From assembly GCA_049424465.1 (NCBI GenBank), contig JBMSSR010000058.1, positions 1 to 12,954 of the forward strand: a DNA stretch of 12,954 nucleotides, read 5' to 3'. The stretch comes from UBA668 sp049424465 (GTDB lineage: Bacteria > Actinomycetota > Acidimicrobiia > Acidimicrobiales > Ilumatobacteraceae). Position 1 is the stretch's first letter. Each line of letters starts with the position of its first letter. Positions 7,281 through 12,954 of this stretch are shown here, piece after piece. Under the pieces are notes generated by a model. That model saw only the letters and a program-made list of their open reading frames with translations. It was not told the origin of the DNA and searched no databases. The translations under genes were made by a program, and so were the position numbers.

Positions 7281-8066
7281 TCAGCGGCCCTTCCACTGGG
7301 GTGCGCGCTTCTCGATGAACGCGGTGAGCCCCTCCTTGGTGTCCTCCGACGACAGCACCGTCGCGAACTCCTCGTTCGTCATCCGCTTGAGGGTCTCGTC
7401 GTCCGCCCACGCCGCCGCGAGTACCACCTTGCGGCTCGCCCACACGGCGAGCGGCGCTGCATCGGCGACCTTCTCCGCGAGCGCGAGTGCGGCTGACAGC
7501 GCCTCGCCCGGCCCGACCAGGCGGTTGACCAACCCGAGTGCGTAGGCGCGCTCTGCGGGGATCGGCTCGCCGGTGAGGATCGCCTCCATCGCCGCGGCCT
7601 GGCCGATTGCACGGGGAAGGCGGAAGAGGCCACCGGCACCGGCGATGAGATTCCGCTTGACCTCGGCGAGGCCGAATGCCGAACGGGTCGTTGCGACCAC
7701 CATGTCGGCGGCGAGCACGATCTCACACCCACCTGCGGTCGCCAGGCCGTCGACGGCGACGATCACCGGCTTGGTCCGCTCGCGGTACACGAAGCCAGCG
7801 AAGCCGCCCTTCTTCGTGCTGAGCGCCGCGGCGTGACCGGAGTTGATGGCCTTGAGGTCGGCGCCGGCGCAGAAGACCGGTCGTTCCTGGCCCTCGGTGT
7901 TGGCGGTGATGATGCCCACCCAGACATCGGGGTCGGACTCCATCTGGTCGAGCGCTGCCTCCATGGCCGCAGCGACGTCACCGTTGACTGCGTTGCGCGC
8001 ATCGGGACGGTTGAGGGTGAGGATCGCGATGCGACCCTTCGAGGTGTACGTGACGAAGTCGGTCAT
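7281..8066 (-). CDS. Enoyl-CoA hydratase/isomerase (crotonase) family protein
   Basis: A 261-residue protein, normal for monomers of this fold. The oxyanion-hole segments are FCAGADLKAI (65-74) and VDGLATAGGCEIVLAAD (105-121). Both catalytic glutamates of true hydratases have counterparts: Glu135 in FGLAEVKRNL and Glu161 in AMEAILTG. The family hydrates 2-enoyl-CoA in beta-oxidation, but relatives do isomerase, dehalogenase or ring-cleavage chemistry; keeping both Glu residues favours hydratase activity. It is cytoplasmic, with no signal sequence. The open frame continues far upstream into the preceding gene, but the ATG at 8066 begins the family N-terminus (MTDFVTYTSKGRIAILTLNR) and sits seven bases after a -10 hexamer. 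It lies 47 bases downstream of the RGD/RDR-rich gene on the same strand. Confidence 0.93.
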   Translation of the reverse strand: MTDFVTYTSKGRIAILTLNRPDARNAVNGDVAAAMEAALDQMESDPDVWVGIITANTEGQERPVFCAGADLKAINSGHAAALSTKKGGFAGFVYRERTKPVIVAVDGLATAGGCEIVLAADMVVATTRSAFGLAEVKRNLIAGAGGLFRLPRAIGQAAAMEAILTGEPIPAERAYALGLVNRLVGPGEALSAALALAEKVADAAPLAVWASRKVVLAAAWADDETLKRMTNEEFATVLSSEDTKEGLTAFIEKRAPQWKGR

Positions 8067-8073
8067 GCAGCGG

Positions 8074-8079
8074 ACCGTA
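8074..8079 (-). promoter_or_regulatory. -10 hexamer of the enoyl-CoA hydratase gene (leaderless)
   Basis: On the - strand TACGGT (8079 down to 8074) is followed by seven bases and the ATG at 8066. The spacing places the mRNA start at the start codon, and no Shine-Dalgarno sequence is present. This suggests the gene has its own promoter within the 47-base gap. Confidence 0.5.
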
Positions 8080-8113
8080 GCGGCCACCCCGGTGTGCGGC
8101 CGAACCGATCGCG

Positions 8114-9688
8114 TCAGGCGTCGGTGGTGCTGTCGCCGGTGTCGCCGGCCGAGTCCTCGACGGCGATCTCGGCGACGACCTCGGTGGTGGCCTCGACGGC
8201 CGGTGCGACCTCGGCGGGAACCGCCTCGACCGCCGCTGGCTCGACCGCCGCCGAATCGACCGGTGCCGGCTCGGCCGGTGCCGGCTCGGCCGGTGCCGGC
8301 TCGGCCGGTGCCGCCGCTGCCGTCGGTGCTGCGGGCTTGGCGGGCGGCGCCGGACGCGGTGCGGGTGTCTTGGCGGCGGGCCGGGTCGGCTTGGCCGGGC
8401 GAAGTGGCTTGGGCTGTGCTGCCTTGGCGTCGACCGTCAGCTCGAACAGGGCAGCCACCTTCGGCAGCGCAGGGGCGAGACGGGTGACGGTTGCCAGCAG
8501 TTCGTCGGTGACCTGGTTGGGCTTGGCGGCGGGCGCCACCAACTGGCGGATCGGGCTGAAAGCAGCGGCCTCGAGCACGGCGATCCAGCGATCGGCGAAG
8601 GCGTCGGCGGTGAGGTTGTCGATGGTGGCGGCGACGAGACGTGCTGCCAGTTCGGCGGGGAAGCGCACACCGGCCTTGGGGGGCTGCGACGAGAGCTTGA
8701 GGGCGCGCACGACGCGGCCGACACCGATCGCCGCATCGATGTCGCCGAACCACAACGAGAGTTCCTGCTCCTGCTTGGTGACCAGTGCGGCCTTCAACCG
8801 CTCAGCAAGGTCGCGGGTGCTCTCGTCGCGGGCGACCATCGGGTCGTCGGCGGCGACGACGACACTGCGCAGGTCGCGCAGGTCGAGCTCGTCGATGTCG
8901 GCGAGGGCGGCATCGGCGCGGTCCCGCCACTCGGCGACGCGGAGCACCGGCTGGAGGTCCTCGGCCAGCTTCAGGATGCCCTTGTCGTCGATGGTGGCCT
9001 CGCCCTGTGCCTTCAGGCGCTGGTTCTGCTCGGTGAGCGCCTGGCGGACTGCGGGGATTCCTCCCTGCAGCACGCGTTCTGCGATCGCGCGCGAGGCCTC
9101 GGGCAGGCCGGCGAGCGCAGCGGCGCGGTGTGTACGACCGGGGCGGAGCCGCTTGGCACGCGGGCGCTGGGGGAGTTCGGGAGGTGCATCGAAACGGGGC
9201 CGCCGGTCGGGACGAGGGCCGCGGTCGGGGCGGTCGCCGTCCTGGCGACGCGGTCCACGGCGGTCGCCGCGCTCGCCACCCGGTCGGTCGCCGCCAGACC
9301 GGTCGCCACGCTCACGGCGGTCGCCACGGTCGGGACGATCGCCTCGCGGACCACGGTCGCGCCGGTCGCCGCGCTCGCCACGGTCGCGGCGGTCACCGCG
9401 CTCCTTGCGCGCCAGTTGCTGGGTGACAGCCTCGAACGGCTTGTCCGAGGGGATGAACTCGAGCAGGTTGCCCTTGCCGGCCTTGGCCTTGACGGTGCTG
9501 ACCGAGAGGATCGTGATGCCATCCAGATCGTTGTCGGCCTCGGCGTGGAGCACGAGGCCCACCCCGGCACCGGACGGCAACAGCCCGCCGTCGAGCACCC
9601 CCTGGGGCTGCTGGGCGCCCGCGGCGCGCCCGGTCCCGGTGCCATCTGGGCGTGCGCTGGTGAGCTCGATGTCGATCCGTCGGGACAT
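8114..9688 (-). CDS. Uncharacterised protein with RGD/RDR-rich disordered middle, helical domain and Ala/Pro/Glu tail
   Basis: A 524-residue protein I cannot assign to a named family. Residues 1-67 form a small, probably beta-rich domain (RRIDIELTSARPDGTGTGRA, then LHAEADNDLDGITILSV) that could be OB-like. Residues 95-168 are built of RGD, RDR and GDR words, very rich in Arg, Asp and Gly, as in the RNA-binding disordered regions of some helicases and RNases. Residues 176-418 look mostly helical, starting RPRAKRLRPGRTHRAAALAG and including ELDLRDLRSVVVAADDP (267-283) and RVVRALKLSSQPPKAG (325-340). Residues 425-524 are Lys/Pro then Ala/Pro/Glu-rich and end acidic. RNA or ribosome association is inference from composition only. 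The ATG at 9688 is preceded by a -10 hexamer eight bases upstream; the open frame beyond it runs into the divergent gene and is spurious. The basic middle and acidic tail make it strongly charge-segregated. Confidence 0.82.
   Translation of the reverse strand: MSRRIDIELTSARPDGTGTGRAAGAQQPQGVLDGGLLPSGAGVGLVLHAEADNDLDGITILSVSTVKAKAGKGNLLEFIPSDKPFEAVTQQLARKERGDRRDRGERGDRRDRGPRGDRPDRGDRRERGDRSGGDRPGGERGDRRGPRRQDGDRPDRGPRPDRRPRFDAPPELPQRPRAKRLRPGRTHRAAALAGLPEASRAIAERVLQGGIPAVRQALTEQNQRLKAQGEATIDDKGILKLAEDLQPVLRVAEWRDRADAALADIDELDLRDLRSVVVAADDPMVARDESTRDLAERLKAALVTKQEQELSLWFGDIDAAIGVGRVVRALKLSSQPPKAGVRFPAELAARLVAATIDNLTADAFADRWIAVLEAAAFSPIRQLVAPAAKPNQVTDELLATVTRLAPALPKVAALFELTVDAKAAQPKPLRPAKPTRPAAKTPAPRPAPPAKPAAPTAAAAPAEPAPAEPAPAEPAPVDSAAVEPAAVEAVPAEVAPAVEATTEVVAEIAVEDSAGDTGDSTTDA
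8261..8313 (-). repeat. 15-base tandem repeat encoding the APAEP tail repeat
   Basis: CGGTGCCGGCTCGGC (as read on the + strand) occurs three times without a mismatch at 8261-8275, 8276-8290 and 8291-8305, and a fourth partial copy ends at 8313. It encodes the PAEPA-type repeat at about residues 459-475 of the - strand protein. The length is a multiple of three, so copy number change would preserve the frame. Confidence 0.85.
9194..9406 (-). repeat. Degenerate GGTCGC-rich coding repeat (RGD/RDR region)
   Basis: This stretch is an imperfect array of GGTCGCC, GGTCGCG and GCTCGCC words on the + strand. It encodes the Arg/Asp/Gly-rich residues 95-165 of the - strand protein. Units are 6 to 12 bases, not evenly spaced, and have no spacers, so it is low-complexity coding DNA, not CRISPR. 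Confidence 0.8.
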
Positions 9689-9696
9689 GGGCGGCA

Positions 9697-9702
9697 ACGC
9701 TA
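9697..9702 (-). promoter_or_regulatory. -10 hexamer of the RGD/RDR-rich gene (leaderless)
   Basis: On the - strand TAGCGT (9702 down to 9697) is followed by eight bases and the ATG at 9688. There is no Shine-Dalgarno sequence. The same spacing occurs before the ThyX-like gene. Confidence 0.5.
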
Positions 9703-9724
9703 CTGGCTGGTGGGCCTCGGCTCC

Positions 9725-9740
9725 ACCGTCGTCGGACGGT
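9725..9740. promoter_or_regulatory. Perfect dyad in the divergent promoter region (operator candidate)
   Basis: ACCGTC (9725-9730), GTCG (9731-9734) and GACGGT (9735-9740) form a perfect 6-4-6 inverted repeat. Its last base is also the first T of the -10 hexamer of the gamma-carbonic-anhydrase-like gene. From the opposite promoter it lies about 37-52 bases upstream of the expected mRNA start. The position suits a regulator acting on both genes; this is inference. Confidence 0.35.
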
Positions 9741-9745
9741 ACGGT
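9740..9745 (+). promoter_or_regulatory. -10 hexamer of the gamma-carbonic-anhydrase-like gene (leaderless)
   Basis: TACGGT is followed by six bases and the ATG at 9752. No Shine-Dalgarno sequence is present. The hexamer abuts the dyad at 9725-9740. Confidence 0.45.
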
Positions 9746-9751
9746 GCGCTC

Positions 9752-10285
9752 ATGCCCGTGTATGCGCTTGGCGACCTGGTGCCGTCGATCCACCCCGATG
9801 CCTACGTGCATCCCGACGCGATCGTCATCGGCGATGTGCGCATCGGCGCGGGCTCGAGTGTGTGGCCGGGCGCCGTGCTGCGCGGCGACGAGGGCCACAT
9901 CACCATCGGCGAGCGCACCAGCGTGCAGGACAACTCCGTCCTGCACACCACGCTCGAGTGGCCGACTGTCGTCGGGGACGACTGCGTGATCGGGCACATG
10001 GTGCACCTCGAGGGCTGCACGATCGAGCCCGGCTGCCTCGTCGGCAACGCCAGCGTCGTGCTGCACCGCGCCGTCGTGCAGACCGGCGCCATCGTCGCTG
10101 CCAACGCGGTCGTGCTCAACGACACGATCGTGCCGGGCGGTGCACTCGCGGTCGGCACGCCGGCGCAGATCAAGCCCGGCAGGGCGAACGCCGGCCTCAT
10201 CTCAGCAGGTGTCGCGTCGTACACCGCCCGGGCACAGCGCTATCGCGCCGAACTGCGGCGACTCGACGGCGGCGGTGCCGGGTGA
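9752..10285 (+). CDS. Gamma-carbonic anhydrase-like left-handed beta-helix protein
   Basis: A 177-residue protein with the hexapeptide-repeat pattern of a left-handed beta-helix (IVIGDVRIGAGSSVWPG at 24-40, TIGERTSVQDNSVLHTTLEW at 51-70, LVGNASVVLHRAVV at 96-109, IVPGGALAVGTPAQIKPG at 126-143), ending in the usual C-terminal helix. LRGD (43-46) matches the Arg/Asp pair of gamma-class enzymes, and His65 and His82 match two zinc ligands. Where the classical enzyme has GH-x3-LHGC, this protein has GHMVHLEGC (81-89): the third His is replaced by Glu87, with a His three residues after His82 instead. Carbonic anhydrase activity is therefore unproven; many homologues of this fold are inactive or bind other ligands. 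The ATG at 9752 follows a -10 hexamer; the frame upstream of it is antisense to the neighbouring gene. Its stop overlaps the prmA start (GTGA). Confidence 0.9.
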   Translation: MPVYALGDLVPSIHPDAYVHPDAIVIGDVRIGAGSSVWPGAVLRGDEGHITIGERTSVQDNSVLHTTLEWPTVVGDDCVIGHMVHLEGCTIEPGCLVGNASVVLHRAVVQTGAIVAANAVVLNDTIVPGGALAVGTPAQIKPGRANAGLISAGVASYTARAQRYRAELRRLDGGGAG

Positions 10286-11109
10286 GGGCGTTCGTCGTCG
10301 AGGTGCCACTCTCGGACGTCGAGGTGGCGAGCGATCTGTTGTGGTCGCTCGGCGTTGTCGCCGTCGAGGAGCGTGAGGGAGCGTCGGGGTTCGTCGAGCT
10401 GTGGACATCGCTCGGCGACGACAGCGACGGCTCGGCAGTCGCACAGTGGTCGGCTCGGGCGGCATCGACGGCCCCGTCATCGGCGTGGGCGTGGCGACTC
10501 GTCGAGATCGACGCGTCGGTCGCCGACACGTGGCGCGAGTTCGCCCGTCCCGTCGACGTCGCGCCGGGACTCGTGGTCTGCCCGGCGTGGGTCGACCCGG
10601 GGCCGCGCCCCGGCGACGAGGTGCTGTTCGTCGAACCCGGCTCGACATTCGGGCTGGGCGACCATCCGACGACAGTGTTGTCGCTGCGCGCGCTGATGGG
10701 CATGGTACGTCCGGGTGACCGAGTCCTCGATGTCGGGTGCGGCAGTGGCGTCCTGGCGATCGCCTCGATGAGGTTCGGTGCCGCTGCGGCAGTGGGCATC
10801 GATATCGCACCGGCCGCGGTACCGATCACCCTCGACAACGCGCGACGCAACGGTGTCGACGTGGCGGTCTCCACCACGCCGCTCGAGGCGGTGGACGACG
10901 CATTCGACGTCGTGGTCGCCAACATCCTTGCCCCGACGCTCGTCGACCTCGCGCCGTACCTGCGCCGGGTGACACGTCGGGTGCTCATCATCAGCGGGGT
11001 GCTCGACGGCCGGTACGACCATGTGCTCGAGGCACTGGCTCCGATGTCCCCGGTCGACGTCGAGGTGCTCGACGGGTGGGCGGCGATCGCGCTACGAGCG
11101 TGCGCGTAG
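10282..11109 (+). CDS. prmA: Ribosomal protein L11 methyltransferase (PrmA)
   Basis: A 275-residue class I SAM-dependent methyltransferase. The PrmA hallmark FGLGDHPTT is at 123-131 (FGTGxHPTT in the family), SAM-binding motif I VLDVGCGSGVLAIASMRFGA at 148-167, the acidic motif II residue in VGIDI at 171-175, and VVANILAPTLVDLAPYL at 211-227 matches the family V-x-ANIL-x-L motif. The first 85 residues form the substrate-recognition domain, shorter than in E. coli (293 residues in total). PrmA trimethylates lysines and the N-terminus of ribosomal protein L11. The GTG start overlaps the previous stop, so it is translationally coupled to the gamma-carbonic-anhydrase-like gene. Its last 18 bases overlap the convergent oxidoreductase gene. 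The Thr-to-Leu change in the FGTG motif is a mild deviation. Confidence 0.92.
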   Translation: MRAFVVEVPLSDVEVASDLLWSLGVVAVEEREGASGFVELWTSLGDDSDGSAVAQWSARAASTAPSSAWAWRLVEIDASVADTWREFARPVDVAPGLVVCPAWVDPGPRPGDEVLFVEPGSTFGLGDHPTTVLSLRALMGMVRPGDRVLDVGCGSGVLAIASMRFGAAAAVGIDIAPAAVPITLDNARRNGVDVAVSTTPLEAVDDAFDVVVANILAPTLVDLAPYLRRVTRRVLIISGVLDGRYDHVLEALAPMSPVDVEVLDGWAAIALRACA

Positions 11110-12666
11110 CCCGAGGCGGGCGAGCACGACGAGCGCGGCGTTGCGTCCCGCGGCACCCCACACGCCTGCGCCCGGGAAGGTGGCAGCACCGGTGAGGTAC
11201 AGGCCGTCGACTGCCGTGCGATAGCGCAGCAGCTCGGGATCGCGGGGTCGGAATGCCGCGAGGGGCCCACCGGCGAACGATGTGGCATGTCCGTGCGGGA
11301 GGTGGAACTCGGTCTCGTAACGGTCCGGCGTCATGGCGCGCCAGGCCGAGATCGAATCGCGGAAGTCGCGGGTGCCGGTCGTGGTGAGACCACCGAAGAG
11401 GTCGAGCCATCGGTCTGGCTCGGTACTGGTGGGCCACCCACCGCGCAACGCGTAGGGGGTGAACAGGGCCTCGAGGCTCAGCACGTGCTGTCCGGACGGT
11501 GCGACGCTCGGGTCGTCCACCGTGGGCGTGTTGGCCAGGAACGCCGGACGGGGGAGTACCTCGCCGTCGCTCATGAGCGAGAAGCCGCGGTGCATCTCGG
11601 CGAGCGACGGTGCGATGACGTGTGTCGCCGCGGACGGGTCGGTTGCTCCGGCCTGCGCTGCGGCCGACAGGACCGGCGGGTGGTCGAGCAGCGCATCGAT
11701 CTTCGACTCGTACCCGTCGGCGTGGGGGATCGAGCGCCAGCGCTCGACGAGCGATCGCGCCTGGGGCGGGGCGTTGGTCAACCACTGCAGGAAGGTCTGG
11801 TGCGGGTTGCAGGCGCTCACCACGATGTCGGCGGTCACCTCGGTGCCATCCGACAGCACGACGCCGCGGACGGCCGGCCCCTCGCACGTGATCGCCTGCA
11901 CCCTGGTACTGGTGAGGAGCTGCCCACCTGCTGCCTCGAAGGTGGCGCGCAGGGTCCGCGGCACCTCACCGCTGCCCCCGACGGGTCGTCCGACCGTGCC
12001 GACGTGGCGGAACGCGTAGGTGAGCGCCCCGAGACCGGTCCCCGCGAACTCGGGGGAGATGCCCCACACCATCGGACCGGTGACCATGCCGGGGCCCTGC
12101 AGCGCGTCGGTCGAGAAGTACTCGCGCATCACCTCGGCGGCGCTGCGGCGGCTCCAGCGCAGGAGGGTGGCTGCACCCCGCCCGCGGGCTGCGGCCCCCC
12201 GTCGCAGGAGGGCGCCGGCCGTCGGTGGCTCATTGGCCGCTGACATGACCAGTTGCACGGCTGGTACTGCGTCGCGCACGTAGCGGCGGTAGCCGTCGAC
12301 CTCGGTGGGATGCGTCTGTGCGAGTGAGTCGAGCGTTGCGTCGACCGAGTGGTGGCTCTGCCACGCCGGTCCGCCCGACCAGGCCATGTTGAACTGTGAC
12401 GGCTCGACGTCGATGTAGCGCAGCCCGTGCGCGACAAGGTCGAGTTCGTCGACGATGGGCGTGGTGCGGAAGGTGAGGTGGTCGCAGTTGCAGATGTTGA
12501 CCGTCGCACCCTCGAAGGGCTCGCTGGAGGCGGTACCGCCAACGGTGGACCGTGCCTCGACGAGGAGCGTGCGCAGGCCGGCCCGGGCGAGGTAGGCGGC
12601 ACAGACGAGCCCGTTGTGGCCGCCGCCGATGACGATCGCGTCGTGGTCCCGTGTGGGTTGGCGCAT
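11092..12666 (-). CDS. Phytoene desaturase-like / PYROXD2-like FAD-dependent oxidoreductase
   Basis: A 524-residue flavoprotein. The N-terminal dinucleotide-binding motif is DAIVIGGGHNGLVCAAYLAR (9-28) with Glu37 at the end of strand two, and the C-terminal FAD motif is GLYLTGAATFPGAGVWGAAG (488-507) followed by RNAA. The segment DHLTFRTTPIVDELDLVAHG (62-81) resembles PYROXD2-type proteins more than true carotenoid desaturases. No phytoene synthase or other carotenoid gene is next to it, so the substrate is unknown. No signal peptide is seen. The ATG at 12666 is preferred over the in-frame GTG at 12684, because a CAGAAT hexamer sits six bases before it and the FAD motif follows at the usual distance. 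It is divergent from the creatininase gene and overlaps the 3' end of prmA by 18 bases. Confidence 0.9.
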   Translation of the reverse strand: MRQPTRDHDAIVIGGGHNGLVCAAYLARAGLRTLLVEARSTVGGTASSEPFEGATVNICNCDHLTFRTTPIVDELDLVAHGLRYIDVEPSQFNMAWSGGPAWQSHHSVDATLDSLAQTHPTEVDGYRRYVRDAVPAVQLVMSAANEPPTAGALLRRGAAARGRGAATLLRWSRRSAAEVMREYFSTDALQGPGMVTGPMVWGISPEFAGTGLGALTYAFRHVGTVGRPVGGSGEVPRTLRATFEAAGGQLLTSTRVQAITCEGPAVRGVVLSDGTEVTADIVVSACNPHQTFLQWLTNAPPQARSLVERWRSIPHADGYESKIDALLDHPPVLSAAAQAGATDPSAATHVIAPSLAEMHRGFSLMSDGEVLPRPAFLANTPTVDDPSVAPSGQHVLSLEALFTPYALRGGWPTSTEPDRWLDLFGGLTTTGTRDFRDSISAWRAMTPDRYETEFHLPHGHATSFAGGPLAAFRPRDPELLRYRTAVDGLYLTGAATFPGAGVWGAAGRNAALVVLARLGLRARS

Positions 12667-12672
12667 GCGACC

Positions 12673-12678
12673 ATTCTG
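12673..12678 (-). promoter_or_regulatory. Possible -10 hexamer of the oxidoreductase gene
   Basis: On the - strand CAGAAT (12678 down to 12673) is followed by six bases and the ATG at 12666. It departs from TAnnnT at the first base, so support is weaker than for the other leaderless starts here. Confidence 0.3.
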
Positions 12679-12690
12679 GCCCACGGTCAG

Positions 12691-12704
12691 CTGCCCGCGG
12701 GTAG
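12691..12704. promoter_or_regulatory. Dyad overlapping the creatininase promoter
   Basis: CTGCCCGCGGGTAG is palindromic except for one G/T position, with a perfect CCCGCGGG core at 12694-12701. It overlaps the first three bases of the -10 hexamer at 12702-12707. It could be an operator, but short GC palindromes are common in DNA of this composition. Confidence 0.25.
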
Positions 12705-12707
12705 CGT
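12702..12707 (+). promoter_or_regulatory. -10 hexamer of the creatininase-family gene (leaderless)
   Basis: TAGCGT is followed by six bases and the GTG at 12714, with no Shine-Dalgarno sequence. This supports the chosen start codon. Confidence 0.45.
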
Positions 12708-12713
12708 GCGCCC

Positions 12714-12954
12714 GTGCCCCGCGTCAGATACTTCCCCGATCTCACCGGCCCGCAGGTGTCGGAGCTGCTCACCGAGCGCAGCATCCTCGTGCAACCGCTC
12801 GGCGCGATCGAGCAGCACGGGCCTCACCTGCCGCTCAGCACCGACAGTGTCGTCGCCACAGCGGTCGCCGAGGCTGCGGTCGAGCGGGTGGGTGAGGAGC
12901 TCGACGTGTGGCTGCTGCCCACGCTCGAGTACACCAAGAGCAACGAGCACGCGT
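12714..12954 (+). CDS. Creatininase-family amidohydrolase, N-terminal part (3' end outside window)
   Basis: The frame is open to the window end, giving 80 residues and one extra base. The family metal-site signature is clear: QPLGAIEQHGPHLPLSTDS at 27-45, with Glu33, His35 and Asp44 in the places of the creatininase ligands (Glu34, His36, Asp45 in the Pseudomonas enzyme). The fragment ends LEYTKSNEHA, matching the segment just before the next ligands. The family hydrolyses creatinine or other cyclic amides, and includes the mycofactocin peptidase MftE and the formamide-forming enzymes of flavin synthesis. The substrate cannot be set from this fragment, and no mycofactocin gene is next to it. 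The GTG start is chosen because of the -10 hexamer at 12702-12707 and the family N-terminal length. Confidence 0.88.
   Translation, partial: MPRVRYFPDLTGPQVSELLTERSILVQPLGAIEQHGPHLPLSTDSVVATAVAEAAVERVGEELDVWLLPTLEYTKSNEHA

Noticed and set aside
8067..8753. Upstream extension of the hydratase frame to 490 residues
   Set aside because: It is a shifted frame inside the RGD/RDR-rich gene; the crotonase domain begins at the ATG at 8066.
9194..9406. CRISPR-like periodicity
   Set aside because: Units are short, uneven and without unique spacers, and they encode an Arg/Asp/Gly-rich protein segment; no cas gene is near.
8114..9688. Assignment as a DUF349 protein
   Set aside because: I do not see the repeated DUF349 pattern, so I left the family open.
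9128..9751. Upstream extension of the gamma-carbonic-anhydrase-like frame, including Thr/Ala/Val-rich repeats
   Set aside because: It is the antisense reading of the RGD/RDR array; the family N-terminus begins at the ATG at 9752.
7833..9989. 718-residue + strand open frame opposite the hydratase and the RGD/RDR-rich gene
   Set aside because: It is antisense to two well-supported genes, is rich in Ser/Arg with no recognisable motif, and reflects the lack of stop codons in GC-rich DNA.
9689..10066. Upstream extension of the RGD/RDR-rich gene's open frame
   Set aside because: It runs antisense through the gamma-carbonic-anhydrase-like gene. The ATG at 9688 begins a sensible N-terminus and has a promoter at the right distance.
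11092..12666. Carotenoid biosynthesis cluster
   Set aside because: Only one desaturase-like protein is present, with no phytoene synthase or cyclase, and its internal segments look more like PYROXD2.
12714..12954. Mycofactocin peptidase MftE
   Set aside because: The creatininase signature alone does not separate MftE from other members, and no mftA-D genes are seen in the window.

Overview
The window is about 13 kb of very GC-rich chromosomal DNA. Genes are tightly packed, GTG starts are common, and one-base-frame GTGA stop/start overlaps occur. The gene set (a HelY-type Ski2-like helicase, a tandem ThyX-like protein, a DUF4193-like acidic zinc-ribbon protein, PrmA, a PYROXD2-like oxidoreductase) and the protein style point to an actinobacterium, most likely class Acidimicrobiia (Ilumatobacter-like). 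That placement is inference from protein style, not from a marker gene. I see no tRNA, rRNA, CRISPR, transposase, integrase or phage gene. This is ordinary core chromosome, not a mobile island.

Left part, + strand. The 3' part of a helY-like helicase gene overlaps by GTGA a gene for a short protein that looks like a shortened, motif-eroded diacylglycerol/lipid kinase fold. Next come an M20-family amidohydrolase with its own promoter and ribosome binding site, a terminator-like hairpin, and a 534-residue protein made of two divergent ThyX-like halves. A 187-base spacer follows; it carries a 16-base tandem repeat that runs over the stop codon of the ThyX-like gene. A three-gene cluster then encodes a very acidic protein with a four-cysteine tail, a 171-residue conserved protein of unknown role, and a GNAT acetyltransferase.

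Middle, - strand. A 524-residue protein with an RGD/RDR-rich disordered middle and an Ala/Pro/Glu-rich tail lies upstream of a crotonase-family enoyl-CoA hydratase. It is divergent from a gamma-carbonic-anhydrase-like gene that overlaps prmA by GTGA. The 63-base divergent promoter region holds a perfect 6-4-6 dyad.

Right part. A PYROXD2/phytoene-desaturase-like FAD oxidoreductase (- strand) overlaps the 3' end of prmA by 18 bases. It is divergent from a creatininase-family gene cut by the window end.

The most general signal is transcriptional. Five start codons sit 6 to 8 bases downstream of a TAnnnT hexamer with no Shine-Dalgarno sequence, as expected for leaderless mRNAs, and a sixth fits less well. 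Two other genes have both a -10-like hexamer further upstream and a clear purine-rich ribosome binding site. The strongest candidates for under-described biology are the two-half ThyX-like protein, the eroded lipid-kinase-like protein and the RGD/RDR-rich protein. I do not see an obvious multi-gene novel system.
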